Assembly: GCF_006715725.1 (NCBI RefSeq) | Contig: NZ_VFNU01000001.1 | Location: forward strand, 3,100,001 to 3,164,000 | DNA from: Nocardioides sp. SLBN-35 | GTDB taxonomy: Bacteria > Actinomycetota > Actinomycetes > Propionibacteriales > Nocardioidaceae | Length of the DNA: 64,000 nucleotides | Direction of reading: 5' to 3' | Part shown: positions 7,888 through 16,687 of the stretch, piece after piece | Position numbering within the stretch: position 1 is the first letter of the stretch | Layout of the letters: every line of letters begins with the position of its first letter | Position numbers and translations under genes: made by a program | Notes under the pieces: generated by a model | What the model saw: the letters and a program-made list of their open reading frames with translations, nothing else | The model's database searches: none | What the model was told of the DNA's origin: nothing

Positions 7888-9309
7888 ATGATCTCGGACC
7901 TCTCCAACGCCACGCCGGAGCAGCTGCTCCACGCGGCCGAGGACGGCGTCCGGGATCGGCGGAAGGCCGAGGTCCGGCAGCTCGAGCTGCTGCTCGCCTG
8001 GGCCGACCTCCACTCCGGTGACCCGCAGGCCGAGCCCGGCGCCGTACCGGTCCGGTATGGCGGACCGCGGCTGATCAGCCTGGGCGGGGACGGGACCCCG
8101 GAGGTCGCGGACCTCGCGCTGGTCGAGATGGCGATCGCCCGTCACGAGCACGTGCTCGCGACCCGTGGCGCCCTGGCCGACGCGTTCGACCTGCGTCACC
8201 GACTCCCTGGCGTGTGGGCTGGTGTCCAGCAGGGACGTTGCGAGGTGTGGGTGGTGCGGCGGGTCGCACGGATGTCCCGCAACCTCGACCGCCACCAGGT
8301 CCGGATCGTCGACACCGCGGTCGCTGCTGCGTTGGACCAGGCGCCGTCCAGGATCCTCACCATCGCCGAGGCCAAGGTGATCGAGGCCGACCCCGCCGCT
8401 CACCAGGCCCGGATCGACAAGAACCAGAACCAGAAGGGTGTCTGGTACCCCAAGCCTCGTCCGGGCTCCCAGCTCGACGAGAGCGACAGTCAGGCAGGTG
8501 TGGGGACGGTGTTCGCGCGGCTCGACGAGGCCGACGCCCTCGCCCACCAGCACACGGTCGACGACCTCGCTGCTGCCCTCGCCGAGCACGCCGACGTCCC
8601 CGACAGTGCCGAACCACTGTCGATGGACCACTGGCGGGCCGAGGCGTTCGCGATGCTCGCCGACCCGGCCGCCGTCCTCGCGTTCCTGAACGGCATCGAC
8701 GACACCCCGGGCACCTCGGAGGTCGAGGAGGTTGCGCAGCAACCGTCACGAGACCCCCGCAGCCCGACCGCCGAGCTCATCGTCCACGTCTCCCTGACCG
8801 ACACCGGTGAGTTCGGACCCGTCACCCGGGTCGAAAACCTCGGACCGCGACTCCTCGACCAGGTCCGCAACCTGCTCCGCCAGCACGCGGCGATCACGGT
8901 CCAGCCGGTGATCGACCTGCACACCGGACGGTCGGTCAACGGCTACGAGCACCCCACCGACGTCAAACGTCGCACCCAGCTACGCACGGTCGGGGACGTG
9001 TTCCCCCACGCCACCAACCTCTTCACGAAACAAGGTCGAGCCCCCGACCACGACCACACCACGCCGTACGACAAGCACGGACCACCCGGCCAGACCGGTG
9101 ATCACAACGACACACCCCTCGCCCGGCACCACCACCGCGCGAAGACCCACCACGGCTACACCGTGATGCAGCTCGGCCCCGACAAGTGGATCTGGGGCAC
9201 ACCCCACGGCCTCTACCGCCTCGTCACCGGCGGCGGCACCACCGCGATCACCCGAGCCGAGTACCAGCTCCACGCCGAGCACTCGCTCAGGTTCGACCTC
9301 GCCGCCTGA
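7888..9309 (+). CDS. DUF222 / HNH endonuclease family protein
   Basis: A 473-residue member of the DUF222-HNH (13E12-like) family that is multicopy in many actinomycetes. A helical DUF222 region spans about residues 1-290. The C-terminal HNH-like metal site is histidine-rich: DHDHTTPYD at about 392, then TPLARHHHRAKTHHGY about 30 residues later. A Gln/Ser-containing insert at about 278-290 (EVEEVAQQPSRD) is encoded by a copy of the nearby repeat, so the repeat has been accommodated in frame. The role is unproven; a selfish or repair-linked nuclease is usual speculation. Its last 23 bp overlap the convergent flippase gene. Confidence 0.85.
   Translation: MISDLSNATPEQLLHAAEDGVRDRRKAEVRQLELLLAWADLHSGDPQAEPGAVPVRYGGPRLISLGGDGTPEVADLALVEMAIARHEHVLATRGALADAFDLRHRLPGVWAGVQQGRCEVWVVRRVARMSRNLDRHQVRIVDTAVAAALDQAPSRILTIAEAKVIEADPAAHQARIDKNQNQKGVWYPKPRPGSQLDESDSQAGVGTVFARLDEADALAHQHTVDDLAAALAEHADVPDSAEPLSMDHWRAEAFAMLADPAAVLAFLNGIDDTPGTSEVEEVAQQPSRDPRSPTAELIVHVSLTDTGEFGPVTRVENLGPRLLDQVRNLLRQHAAITVQPVIDLHTGRSVNGYEHPTDVKRRTQLRTVGDVFPHATNLFTKQGRAPDHDHTTPYDKHGPPGQTGDHNDTPLARHHHRAKTHHGYTVMQLGPDKWIWGTPHGLYRLVTGGGTTAITRAEYQLHAEHSLRFDLAA
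8718..8755 (+). repeat. repeat copy inside the HNH coding sequence
   Basis: GGAGGTCGAGGAGGTTGCGC followed by AGCAACCGTCACGAGACC. It matches the intergenic copy at 7586-7622 except for two changes that fall on opposite arms of the hairpin (GGTCGC/GCGACC there, GGTTGC/GCAACC here). The palindrome is therefore preserved. Confidence 0.75.
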
Positions 9310-10834
9310 CGATTCCCGCGAACTGGTCGAGGTGAAGGAACCGCCGACAGAGCCGCGCCGCGACGACGACACCCAGGCCGGTGATCACGAGCGCGACCAC
9401 GAAGCCAGCCAGGCTCTGCCCGCCCACGACGATCCCGATCGCTGACGCCGGGCCGGCGACGAGCACGCCGACGCCGATGCCGGCACCGATCCGGCCGACG
9501 GACGGGCGGATACCCGTGAGCCGGCTGACCTGGACGGCCGAGAGCAGACCGTCGAGGGTCCAGCACAGCGCCCAGGTGGTGGCCGCGCCGGCGATGCCCC
9601 AGACGGGGATCAGGACCAGGTTGCAGGTGACGCTGGTGGCGACCACGACGACCTTGTTGGCCAGGGCGCGACCGCTGCGGCCGGTCATCAGCAGCAGCGA
9701 CTGGAGGTTGCCGGCGGCCAGCAACGCGACGCCGCCCACGCAGAGCAGGACCATCGCGGTGCGGCCGCTGCCGAACTCCGGGCCCGGGATCGAGAGGACG
9801 AACGGCGCGAAACAGGCCAGCAGCACGTAGACCGGGACGCCGAAGAAGACGATCCAGGTCGAGGTGATCGCGTAGAGCCGGCCGGCCTCGGCGTTCTCCC
9901 CGGCGGCGAGCCTGGCGCTGAACTGCGGGGCGACCACGATCCGCAGCGCGGTCATCATGACCAGGCCGCCGGCCACGAAGCGGGAGGCGACGCCGTAGAC
10001 GCCGGCGGCGGCGGGGCCGAGCAGCACGCCGACGAGGACCACGTCGAGCCAGCCCAGGGCCTGCTCGAGCAGTGTCGAGACGGTGCGGGGCAGGCCGAAG
10101 CCGAAGATCTGGCGGACCAGGGCACGGGTCGGGCGAGCGGTGCCGGGTCCGCCGAGCGCACGCTCGGCGCCGCGCAGCCGCCGGGCGAGCACCAGCACGG
10201 CGAGGCAGGCGCCGGGGACCAGCACCACCGCCCACCCGGTGGCCGCCGCGACCGCCGAGCCACCGAGGACGCCGATCAGCACGACGAGCACGGGCCGCAG
10301 GGCGGGTACGGCGATGTTGCCGATCAGGTTGAACGGGAGCACCCCGCCGAAGCCGCGGGTCGCAGCCAGCGCCGTCATCATCACGGCCCCGAACGGGAGC
10401 GCCCAGGCGACGGCCGAGAACGCGTCGTCGACCCGGGCGTCGCCGAGCACGGCGCCGTCGCCGAACGCGTCGACCGCCGACCAGGCGAGCGCCACGGCGG
10501 TGCCGCCGAGGGCGGCGACCGCCAGCAGCGTGGTGCAGGCCGCGCGCAGGTGGCCGGGGTCCTGGGTGCGCAGCCGGGGCAGCAGCCACACGGCCGTGGT
10601 GTCGGTGCCGACCCGCCCCAGCGCGAGGGCGAGCGTGGCCACTGCGATCACCTGCTGGACCACGCCGGCCCCCGTGGCACCGAACTGCCGGGCGAGGACC
10701 ATGGTCAGGACGAAGCCCATCGCGGTGCTGGTGGCCGCGCCGGCCACGGTGACCACGCCGCCGCGGGCCGCCGAGCGGAGCTCGGCCCCGACCTCGGGCG
10801 GACCCGAGGCGCGGGTGGCCTCAGCAGTGGACAT
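9287..10834 (-). CDS. polysaccharide flippase (MATE/MVF superfamily, Wzx-like)
   Basis: A 515-residue integral membrane protein with about 14 predicted hydrophobic segments starting at VVTVAGAATSTAMGFVLTMVLARQFG. This opening is characteristic of oligosaccharide/polysaccharide flippases that move lipid-linked repeat units across the membrane. The start at 10834 was chosen because the preceding in-frame sequence is the shadow of the upstream gene. It is the last gene of the minus-strand operon that begins at 16600, overlapping the kinase-like gene by 14 bp. The C-terminus overlaps the convergent HNH gene by 23 bp. Confidence 0.82.
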   Translation of the reverse strand: MSTAEATRASGPPEVGAELRSAARGGVVTVAGAATSTAMGFVLTMVLARQFGATGAGVVQQVIAVATLALALGRVGTDTTAVWLLPRLRTQDPGHLRAACTTLLAVAALGGTAVALAWSAVDAFGDGAVLGDARVDDAFSAVAWALPFGAVMMTALAATRGFGGVLPFNLIGNIAVPALRPVLVVLIGVLGGSAVAAATGWAVVLVPGACLAVLVLARRLRGAERALGGPGTARPTRALVRQIFGFGLPRTVSTLLEQALGWLDVVLVGVLLGPAAAGVYGVASRFVAGGLVMMTALRIVVAPQFSARLAAGENAEAGRLYAITSTWIVFFGVPVYVLLACFAPFVLSIPGPEFGSGRTAMVLLCVGGVALLAAGNLQSLLLMTGRSGRALANKVVVVATSVTCNLVLIPVWGIAGAATTWALCWTLDGLLSAVQVSRLTGIRPSVGRIGAGIGVGVLVAGPASAIGIVVGGQSLAGFVVALVITGLGVVVAARLCRRFLHLDQFAGIVRRRGRT

Positions 10835-12080
10835 CGGCGCCGACCCGCGCAGGAGCCAGCGTGCGGGCGTGGGCGAGGAGCGCGGCCGCCTCGTCGCGGC
10901 GCAGCCAGGCGTCGTCCCAGCGCCCGTTGCCGACCGCGAGGGACAGGGCACGCTCGACCAGCGTGGCGACATACACCACCGGTACGACGACGGCGCCGGC
11001 GCGGGAGTGCCCGGCGGCGGTGAGCACGGGCGCGGCCCGGTCGAGGGCGGTGGCGATGAGGGCGCCGTCGTAGCGCGTGCCGGCCAGGGTCGCGCCGCCG
11101 GCGACCCAGTGGATCGCGTCCAGCCCGGCCACGGCGTCGAGCTCGGAGGACTCCCAGTCCCAGCACCACAGCCGGTCCTGCTCGTCGCGGGCGGAGTTCC
11201 ACGCGGTGAAGTCGCCGTGCCAGCGCGCCGCGACGGGGACCTCCACGTCCGCGACCAGGGCGAGGAGGTCGTCGAGCGCGTCGACCAGCTCGGGGTCGGC
11301 ACCGCCGGCGCGCAGCACGTCCAGGCGCAGTCGCAGGTCCTGGAGCTGTCCGGTCCGGGCGAGTACGTCGCGGCGCCCGACCGGGGCCGGTGCGAAGACC
11401 TCCTCTGCGGTCGGGAGCAGGTTCGGATCGGGGCGTCGGCTGGCGGCGGGCAGCGGCTCGGTCACGAGGTAGGGCCGGCCGAGCCAGCTGCCCTCGGCCA
11501 GCAGCCGCGGCGCCCGCACGGCGTCGGTGCCGCCGGCGAGGGCCCGCAGCGCGGCGGCCTCCCGGGCGACCGCGCCGGTGCTCGCCGGGTCCCAGGCGAA
11601 CTTCGCGAAGCCCACGGCGACACCGGCGTCGTCGACCAGCTGCAGGGTCGCCTTCCGGTTGGAGCCGGTGCGCACCCCGATCGAGGCGTGGACCCGCGGC
11701 AGGCCGAGGTCGGCCGCGACCTGCTCGGTCGGCAGCGGCACGCGCCGTCCTGCGCCGACGCGCGCCTGGACCCGGACCTGTGGGAAGGGCAGTGGTACGC
11801 CGCGGGCGGCCAGCGACCCGAGCAGGCGACGCTGGACCCGGGTGCCTGGGTCGCGCAGCCGGCGGAAGTTGAGGAGCGATCCCGCGAGAACGCGGCGCTC
11901 GGCGGTGGGCAGCAGCATCGTGGCCGAGGCGATCGACGGCAGCGCCTGGTAGGTCTCGACGTCGGTCCAGCCCGGCGTGGCGCCGCGGCCGAGGTCGAGG
12001 CGCAGGTCGCCGGTGGCGAGCGCGGGCCCCCACAGCTGCTCGACGAGGTGCGCGACCGCGCCGAGGTCGGGCCCGGTCAC
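10821..12080 (-). CDS. phosphotransferase-fold (APH-like) protein of the glycan operon
   Basis: A 419-residue protein with a C-terminal kinase-like fold. WHGDFTAWN at about 295 matches the HxDxxxxN catalytic loop of aminoglycoside/choline kinases, and CWDWE about 15 residues later matches the metal-binding DxD region. FAKFAWD near 185 could be the nucleotide-binding lysine strand. The N-terminal 170 residues are not recognised. In this operon it may phosphorylate a sugar or alcohol building block, or modify the polymer; this is inference. It overlaps the sulfotransferase (ATGA-like) and the flippase. Confidence 0.65.
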   Translation of the reverse strand: MTGPDLGAVAHLVEQLWGPALATGDLRLDLGRGATPGWTDVETYQALPSIASATMLLPTAERRVLAGSLLNFRRLRDPGTRVQRRLLGSLAARGVPLPFPQVRVQARVGAGRRVPLPTEQVAADLGLPRVHASIGVRTGSNRKATLQLVDDAGVAVGFAKFAWDPASTGAVAREAAALRALAGGTDAVRAPRLLAEGSWLGRPYLVTEPLPAASRRPDPNLLPTAEEVFAPAPVGRRDVLARTGQLQDLRLRLDVLRAGGADPELVDALDDLLALVADVEVPVAARWHGDFTAWNSARDEQDRLWCWDWESSELDAVAGLDAIHWVAGGATLAGTRYDGALIATALDRAAPVLTAAGHSRAGAVVVPVVYVATLVERALSLAVGNGRWDDAWLRRDEAAALLAHARTLAPARVGADVHC

Positions 12081-12988
12081 CGCAGCGATCCCGGCGTGGT
12101 CCAGCCCAGGTCGCGGCCGAGGAACTCCTCCAGCGCGCGGTTGTGGGGCTCGAAGAACTCGGCGAGCTCGCGGCGGCAGGGCTGCGGCACCGACGACTTG
12201 GTCCGGCTGGCGTTGCGCGGTCGTACGTCGGGCAGCGCGTACTCGCGGACCCCGAGGAAGGCGCAGATCCGGTCGAAGACGGCCTGCACGTCGTCGTACA
12301 TGTCCTCGCTGCGCAGCACGAGCAGCTGCTCGGCCGGAAACACCGAGAGCCAGTTCCGCAGCTGGGGCAGGTAGATGCCGCGGGCGCGGTAGGTGTACCA
12401 GTCGTGCGCGGTGCTGTGGTAGCCCGGATCGGCGAGCATCCGCTCGAGCTCGCCGGCGGTGCGTGCCTCCTCGGCGGCCAGGGCCTCGGCGAAGCCGAGC
12501 GGCTCGACGCCGTTCTCGGTGCGCTCCTGGTAGTGCGACCAGGCCCGCTCGACCGGGTCACGGACCAACGCGATCGCCTTCACCTGCGGGTAGGCCGCGT
12601 GCACCCGGTGCACGATCCGCGGGTCCCACAGGTAGTAGGGCGACGCCTCACCACCCAGCGGCCGCTCCCCCTCCCGGCGGGCCACCCGGGCCCGGTAGGC
12701 CTCGGTGTGGAAGTGCGAGCGGTACCAGCGCTCGCTGCGCCCGCCCGAGGCGAAGAAGTGGTCGGTGCTCTTGCGGCCGCGGGGCTGCGGGAACAGCCCG
12801 AGCAGCGAGGGGTGCTGCTGGAGGTAGTTGTACAGGGAGGTCGTGCCGCCGCGCTTCGTGCCGACCACGAGGAAGTCCGGGCCCGGTCGTGACGCGGAGG
12901 TCCCCAGGGCATAGCCGCGGGTGGTCAGGTTGGCGACGTCCTTCATCCAGCGGGGCGCGGACTCGCGGCGCTCGGCGAGCAGGCTCAT
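12077..12988 (-). CDS. PAPS-dependent sulfotransferase
   Basis: A 303-residue cytoplasmic sulfotransferase. The 5'-phosphosulfate loop is VGTKRGGTTSLYNYLQQHP at about 42-60, and the 3'-phosphate site is VRDPVERAWSHYQ at about 140-152. These motifs define the family that transfers sulfate from PAPS to carbohydrate or lipid hydroxyls (heparan/NodH-like). It lies between the Wzz-like and kinase-like genes with overlapping start and stop codons on both sides, so it probably sulfates the glycan or its lipid carrier during assembly. Confidence 0.85.
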   Translation of the reverse strand: MSLLAERRESAPRWMKDVANLTTRGYALGTSASRPGPDFLVVGTKRGGTTSLYNYLQQHPSLLGLFPQPRGRKSTDHFFASGGRSERWYRSHFHTEAYRARVARREGERPLGGEASPYYLWDPRIVHRVHAAYPQVKAIALVRDPVERAWSHYQERTENGVEPLGFAEALAAEEARTAGELERMLADPGYHSTAHDWYTYRARGIYLPQLRNWLSVFPAEQLLVLRSEDMYDDVQAVFDRICAFLGVREYALPDVRPRNASRTKSSVPQPCRRELAEFFEPHNRALEEFLGRDLGWTTPGSLR

Positions 12989-14373
12989 CGGGCCTCTCCC
13001 GTCTGCAGCTCGGCGGCCGGGGCCGCCGCCGGCGACGCCGCCGCCGGGGCCGGCGCAGGTGCGTTGCCGGCGGCCTCGGTGAACCGGTGCGCGACCACGG
13101 TGCCGGCCGGCTCGACGCCGACCGCGCGGAGGTGGTCGGCCAGGGTGGCCAGCCTGCGGACCGTGGTCCGGCCGTCCTCGGCGACCAGCACGACGACGGT
13201 GGCGCGCGGGGCGAGCGAGAGCGCGACCGCATAGCCCTCCTCCGCTGGTACGGCGAGCGCGCGGACCCGCCGCGACACCTGGGGGCTCGCGTCGTCGACC
13301 GCGGCCGCGGCCAGCTCGAGCGCGCGGGCGACCGCGGCGACCGGCGCGCCGATGGTGGCACCGATGACGAGGATGACCGGGATGTCGTCGGCGATCTGGA
13401 TGCGGAGCCGGTGCCAGACCGACTGCAGCGCGTCGGCGTCGACCGGCTGGTCGAGGTCGGCCATGGTGCGGGCCTGCAACCGGGCCAGCAGCGGGCCGCC
13501 GTTGCCGTCGACCACGTCGGCGGCGTCGTACACCCGGCGCCGGACCATGTCGTCGAGGATGACCGCGAAGGCGCCGAGGAGCAGGCCGAGCACACCGGCG
13601 GCGAGCAGCACGGTGGATGCCTTCGTCCCGGTCGCCGGCGGCGTGTCCGCGGCCTTGACGAGCACGGTGCCGCCCGAGGTCGCGAGGCCGGAGACCTTGG
13701 TGATCTGGGTGAGGACCAGGTTGAGCTCGCTGAGCAGCGCACTCCGGCCGGCATCGGTCTGCTGCAGCTGGGCGTTGAGCGCGTCGCGGCGCTCGACGAG
13801 CGGCTCGAGCGCGTCCTGCTGGCGGGCGGCGGCCTGCTCGCCGCGGTAGGCGAGGTACTCGGTGGCGACCGCGTCCGCGACCGCCTGGGCCCGGCGCGGT
13901 TCGGCCCCGGTCCAGCTGATCCGCATCACGGTGGAGCCGGCGACCATCTGGGCGTCGAGGCCGGCGCGCACCGAGCGGGGCGCGGTGCCCTTGCCGAGGT
14001 CGGCCGCGGCGCGGTCGATCACCTCGGAGGAGAGCACGATCTGCCGCTCGGTGGCCGGGTCCAGCAGGTCGGAGGACGTGCGCTGAGCAGCGAACGGGTC
14101 GGTCGCGATCACGTTGACGTTGACCTGGGTCGTCGCGGTCGACGAGCTCGGGGCGAGCACCGTCCACACGCAGGCCGCGGCGACCAGGGCGGCGCTCACC
14201 AGGGCCACCACCTTCCAGCGGCGGCGGAGGACCAGGACGAATCGTCCGATCTCGACCGTGGACTGCAGGTCTGCGCTCACTGTCCGGGTTCCTTGTCTGC
14301 TGGGCGTCGTCGCGGTCGGGGTGACGGTCGGGGTGATGGGCGGGGTGCTGGGCGGCGTGTTCGGCGCGTTCAC
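12985..14373 (-). CDS. Wzz-like polysaccharide co-polymerase / chain-length protein
   Basis: A 462-residue membrane protein. A cytoplasmic Thr/Pro-rich tail (about 1-35) leads to a first membrane segment (about 52-72), an extracellular helical region to about residue 270 including a coiled stretch, and a second membrane segment near ASTVLLAAGVLGLLLGAFAVIL. A cytoplasmic domain resembling a degenerate CpsD/BY-kinase fold follows but has no clear Walker A, so kinase activity is unlikely. The C-terminus is Ala/Pro-rich. The GTG at 14373 overlaps the upstream stop and has GGGAGGGG ahead of it. Expected role: polymer length control with the O-antigen-ligase-like gene. Confidence 0.8.
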   Translation of the reverse strand: MNAPNTPPSTPPITPTVTPTATTPSRQGTRTVSADLQSTVEIGRFVLVLRRRWKVVALVSAALVAAACVWTVLAPSSSTATTQVNVNVIATDPFAAQRTSSDLLDPATERQIVLSSEVIDRAAADLGKGTAPRSVRAGLDAQMVAGSTVMRISWTGAEPRRAQAVADAVATEYLAYRGEQAAARQQDALEPLVERRDALNAQLQQTDAGRSALLSELNLVLTQITKVSGLATSGGTVLVKAADTPPATGTKASTVLLAAGVLGLLLGAFAVILDDMVRRRVYDAADVVDGNGGPLLARLQARTMADLDQPVDADALQSVWHRLRIQIADDIPVILVIGATIGAPVAAVARALELAAAAVDDASPQVSRRVRALAVPAEEGYAVALSLAPRATVVVLVAEDGRTTVRRLATLADHLRAVGVEPAGTVVAHRFTEAAGNAPAPAPAAASPAAAPAAELQTGEAR

Positions 14374-15296
14374 ACGCCCCTCCCGAAGCGGTGCAGCGTG
14401 TTGAGCACGCGCTCGGCGTTGGGCGGATGGGGCAGGACGGCGAGAGCGACCGCGGCGCGCCACTGCCGCGGATCGGTGCGCACAGTGCGCCGGATCCACT
14501 GCCACGACTCGGCGCGGTCACCGGCGGCCGCCGTACCGAAGGCCAGCTGGCCGTAGACCCGGGCGGCGCCCCGGGCGTCGGCAGCGATCGCCGGGTGCAG
14601 CTGCAGGATCGCCCGCAGGGCGGCGTTCTTGGAGTCCCAGCGGCGGGCGAACATCGAGGTCCGGCCCCACTGGACCACGGTGAGCGGCTCGTCGAGGTGG
14701 GCGATCGGGCGGCGCTGGGCGGCCCGCAGCTTGATGTCCCAGTCCTCGAGCTGGCTCTGCGGCAGCTCCTCGTTGACCAGCCCGATCCCCTCGACCAGCG
14801 CGCGGCGGTCGAAGAAGAAGCACGACGAGTGCAGCATCGCGTAGATGGAGCGGGTCAGGTCGGCGTGGCTGACTGTGTCGGTCCCGGCGAAGCGGTCGGT
14901 ACGGATGCCGTCGTAGTCGACGGTGATCGAGCAGGTCACCATCTCGGGGCGGTCCGCGGCCTCGGCACGGATGACCTGGCGGCGTACCTTCGACGGGAGC
15001 CAGTGGTCGTCGTCGTCGCAGAACGCGACGTACTCGGTGTCGAGGGCCAGGATCCCCGTGTTGCGGGCGCCGGAGAGGCCGGCGACGCGTGTGTTGCTGA
15101 CGACGCGGACCGGCCGAGCGCTGTCGTACGACGCCACCAGGCTGGGGTCGGGCGTCGTACCGTCGAAGACCACGACGGTCTCGACGACGCCCGGGTAGTC
15201 CTGCGCGGCGACCGACGCGATGGCGCGGCGCAGCAGGTCGGGACGGTTGCGGGTGGGGATCACCACGCCGACGCGTGGCCAGGCCGTCGCGGTCAT
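14370..15296 (-). CDS. family 2 glycosyltransferase
   Basis: A 308-residue GT-A transferase. VGVVIPTRNRPDLLRRAIASV opens the nucleotide-sugar domain, FCDDDDHWLP near residue 96 holds the metal-binding DxD, and QLEDWDIKLR near 190 supplies the catalytic ED motif. It probably transfers a sugar to the lipid-linked repeat unit on the cytoplasmic side. Start and stop codons overlap those of both neighbours, so it is firmly inside the operon. Confidence 0.85.
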   Translation of the reverse strand: MTATAWPRVGVVIPTRNRPDLLRRAIASVAAQDYPGVVETVVVFDGTTPDPSLVASYDSARPVRVVSNTRVAGLSGARNTGILALDTEYVAFCDDDDHWLPSKVRRQVIRAEAADRPEMVTCSITVDYDGIRTDRFAGTDTVSHADLTRSIYAMLHSSCFFFDRRALVEGIGLVNEELPQSQLEDWDIKLRAAQRRPIAHLDEPLTVVQWGRTSMFARRWDSKNAALRAILQLHPAIAADARGAARVYGQLAFGTAAAGDRAESWQWIRRTVRTDPRQWRAAVALAVLPHPPNAERVLNTLHRFGRGV

Positions 15297-16600
15297 GGCA
15301 GGTCTCCTTCGGTGGTGGGAAGCTCGGGACCGCGGGCCGCGACAGCCGCAGCGATCATGAGGAGCGGCAGGCCGTAGGGCAACATGCCGTAGAACAGCAG
15401 CTGGACGGTCCCGACGAGGAGCGTCGTGCAGGCCGCCACGCCGATCGGGTCGCCTCGCCTGCGGCCTCGCGCGTACATCGCGAGGAAGAACGTGATCCAG
15501 GCGAATGCCGCGACCGGGCCGTGCGAGACCAGCAGCATCCACAGCTGGCCCTGGGTGCCGACGCTCGGCTCCAGCGGGTTCGCCGGCGGGATCGGTGTGG
15601 CGTGGCCGAGCAGTGGCGAGGAGGCGACGGCCGACAGCGACTGCTCGTAGAGCGAGATCCGGGTGGTGTTGCTGGTCCCCTGGGCGTCCTCGTTCAGGCG
15701 CATCCCCAGCCGCTCGCTGATGGGCAGCAGGTTGAACAGCACCACACCCAGCGTCGCCGCCAGCGCGACGACGGCGACGATGCGCAGGTTGCGGGCCAGC
15801 ACGGCGCGCCCGACGAGGTAGGCGACGGCGATGCCGAGGCTGACGAACATGCCGCGGTTGAGGGTGAGGAACGCCGGGATCGTCGAGGCGACGAGGAGCA
15901 CGGCGACGGCCGCGCCGCGGCGGGTGCGCCAGGTGTGCAGCAGGTAGACGACGACGAACGGCGCGAGCAGCGAGTACACGCTGCCCCAGTTGTTGGTGTA
16001 CAGGAAGGGCGCGGTCGGGCGCGGCGACACCTCGAGGAAGCCGCCGGGGTTGTACTGCGCGAACGGCCGGATCGTCATCTGCCCGACGAGCTCGTTGCCG
16101 CGGGCGGCCGCCGGCAGCAGGTGGTGCAGCGGCGTGCGCAGCGAGCCGGTGGGGGCCAGGAGACCCAGGCAGCCGCCGAGCGCGACGTAGAGGAACCAGA
16201 GGGTCAGCGTGCCCGACAGGTAGCGCGAGGTGAGCGTGGCGCGGGCGTTGAAGACGTAGGCGAAGATCACGCCGGCGGCCACGCAGAGCAGCCACCGGTA
16301 GCCGAAGAGCACGACGCCCACGGCGCGGTCGAGCATGACGACCGACGCGAGCGCCCACGCGCAGTAGAGCAGCCACCAGCCGAAGCCGCGCGGCACCCGG
16401 ACCCCGTGGGCCCGGGTCAGCAGCCAGGCCATGAGCAGGGCGAACGGGATCGTCACCACGTCGAGCAGCCCGCTCGCCCACCACAGCGGCAGTCCGGCGA
16501 ACATCACGCCGATCGGCCACGTGGGCAGCAGCGTGGCCACGCGCACCCGCACACCGGCCCGGCCGGGAGCCTGGCTGGCGGGGTGCTCGCGCACGTTCAT
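15293..16600 (-). CDS. O-antigen ligase/polymerase (Wzy/WaaL-like) membrane protein
   Basis: A 435-residue protein with about 11-12 membrane segments. A large external loop near the middle (residues about 160-205, LVGQMTIRPFAQYNPGGF) and a later cluster LGHATPIPPANPLEPSVGTQ with a conserved LLVSHGPVAAFAW are typical of Wzy_C/O-antigen ligase proteins. It is the first gene of the six-gene minus-strand operon. Element copy C ends 41 bp upstream of its ATG, so this is the likely promoter region for the whole operon. Confidence 0.8.
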   Translation of the reverse strand: MNVREHPASQAPGRAGVRVRVATLLPTWPIGVMFAGLPLWWASGLLDVVTIPFALLMAWLLTRAHGVRVPRGFGWWLLYCAWALASVVMLDRAVGVVLFGYRWLLCVAAGVIFAYVFNARATLTSRYLSGTLTLWFLYVALGGCLGLLAPTGSLRTPLHHLLPAAARGNELVGQMTIRPFAQYNPGGFLEVSPRPTAPFLYTNNWGSVYSLLAPFVVVYLLHTWRTRRGAAVAVLLVASTIPAFLTLNRGMFVSLGIAVAYLVGRAVLARNLRIVAVVALAATLGVVLFNLLPISERLGMRLNEDAQGTSNTTRISLYEQSLSAVASSPLLGHATPIPPANPLEPSVGTQGQLWMLLVSHGPVAAFAWITFFLAMYARGRRRGDPIGVAACTTLLVGTVQLLFYGMLPYGLPLLMIAAAVAARGPELPTTEGDLP

Positions 16601-16640
16601 CGGTAGGTCGGGCCTTCTGCTGGGGGCTGGTGTCGCCTCA

Positions 16641-16669
16641 CCAGTGCGTCGCCGGCCGCTCCGTGATCC
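16641..16669 (-). promoter_or_regulatory. bipartite promoter-like element, copy C
   Basis: Minus-strand GGATCA-N16-GCACTGG followed by TGAGG, ending 41 bp upstream of the O-antigen-ligase-like gene at 16600 and facing it. It is probably the promoter of the glycan operon. Confidence 0.62.
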
Positions 16670-16687
16670 GGTGATCGCGGAAAACTT

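Noticed and set aside
7888..9309. HNH/DUF222 gene as part of a transposon or intein
   Set aside because: No transposase, terminal repeats or split host protein; the flanking repeats are REP-like and not arranged as element ends.
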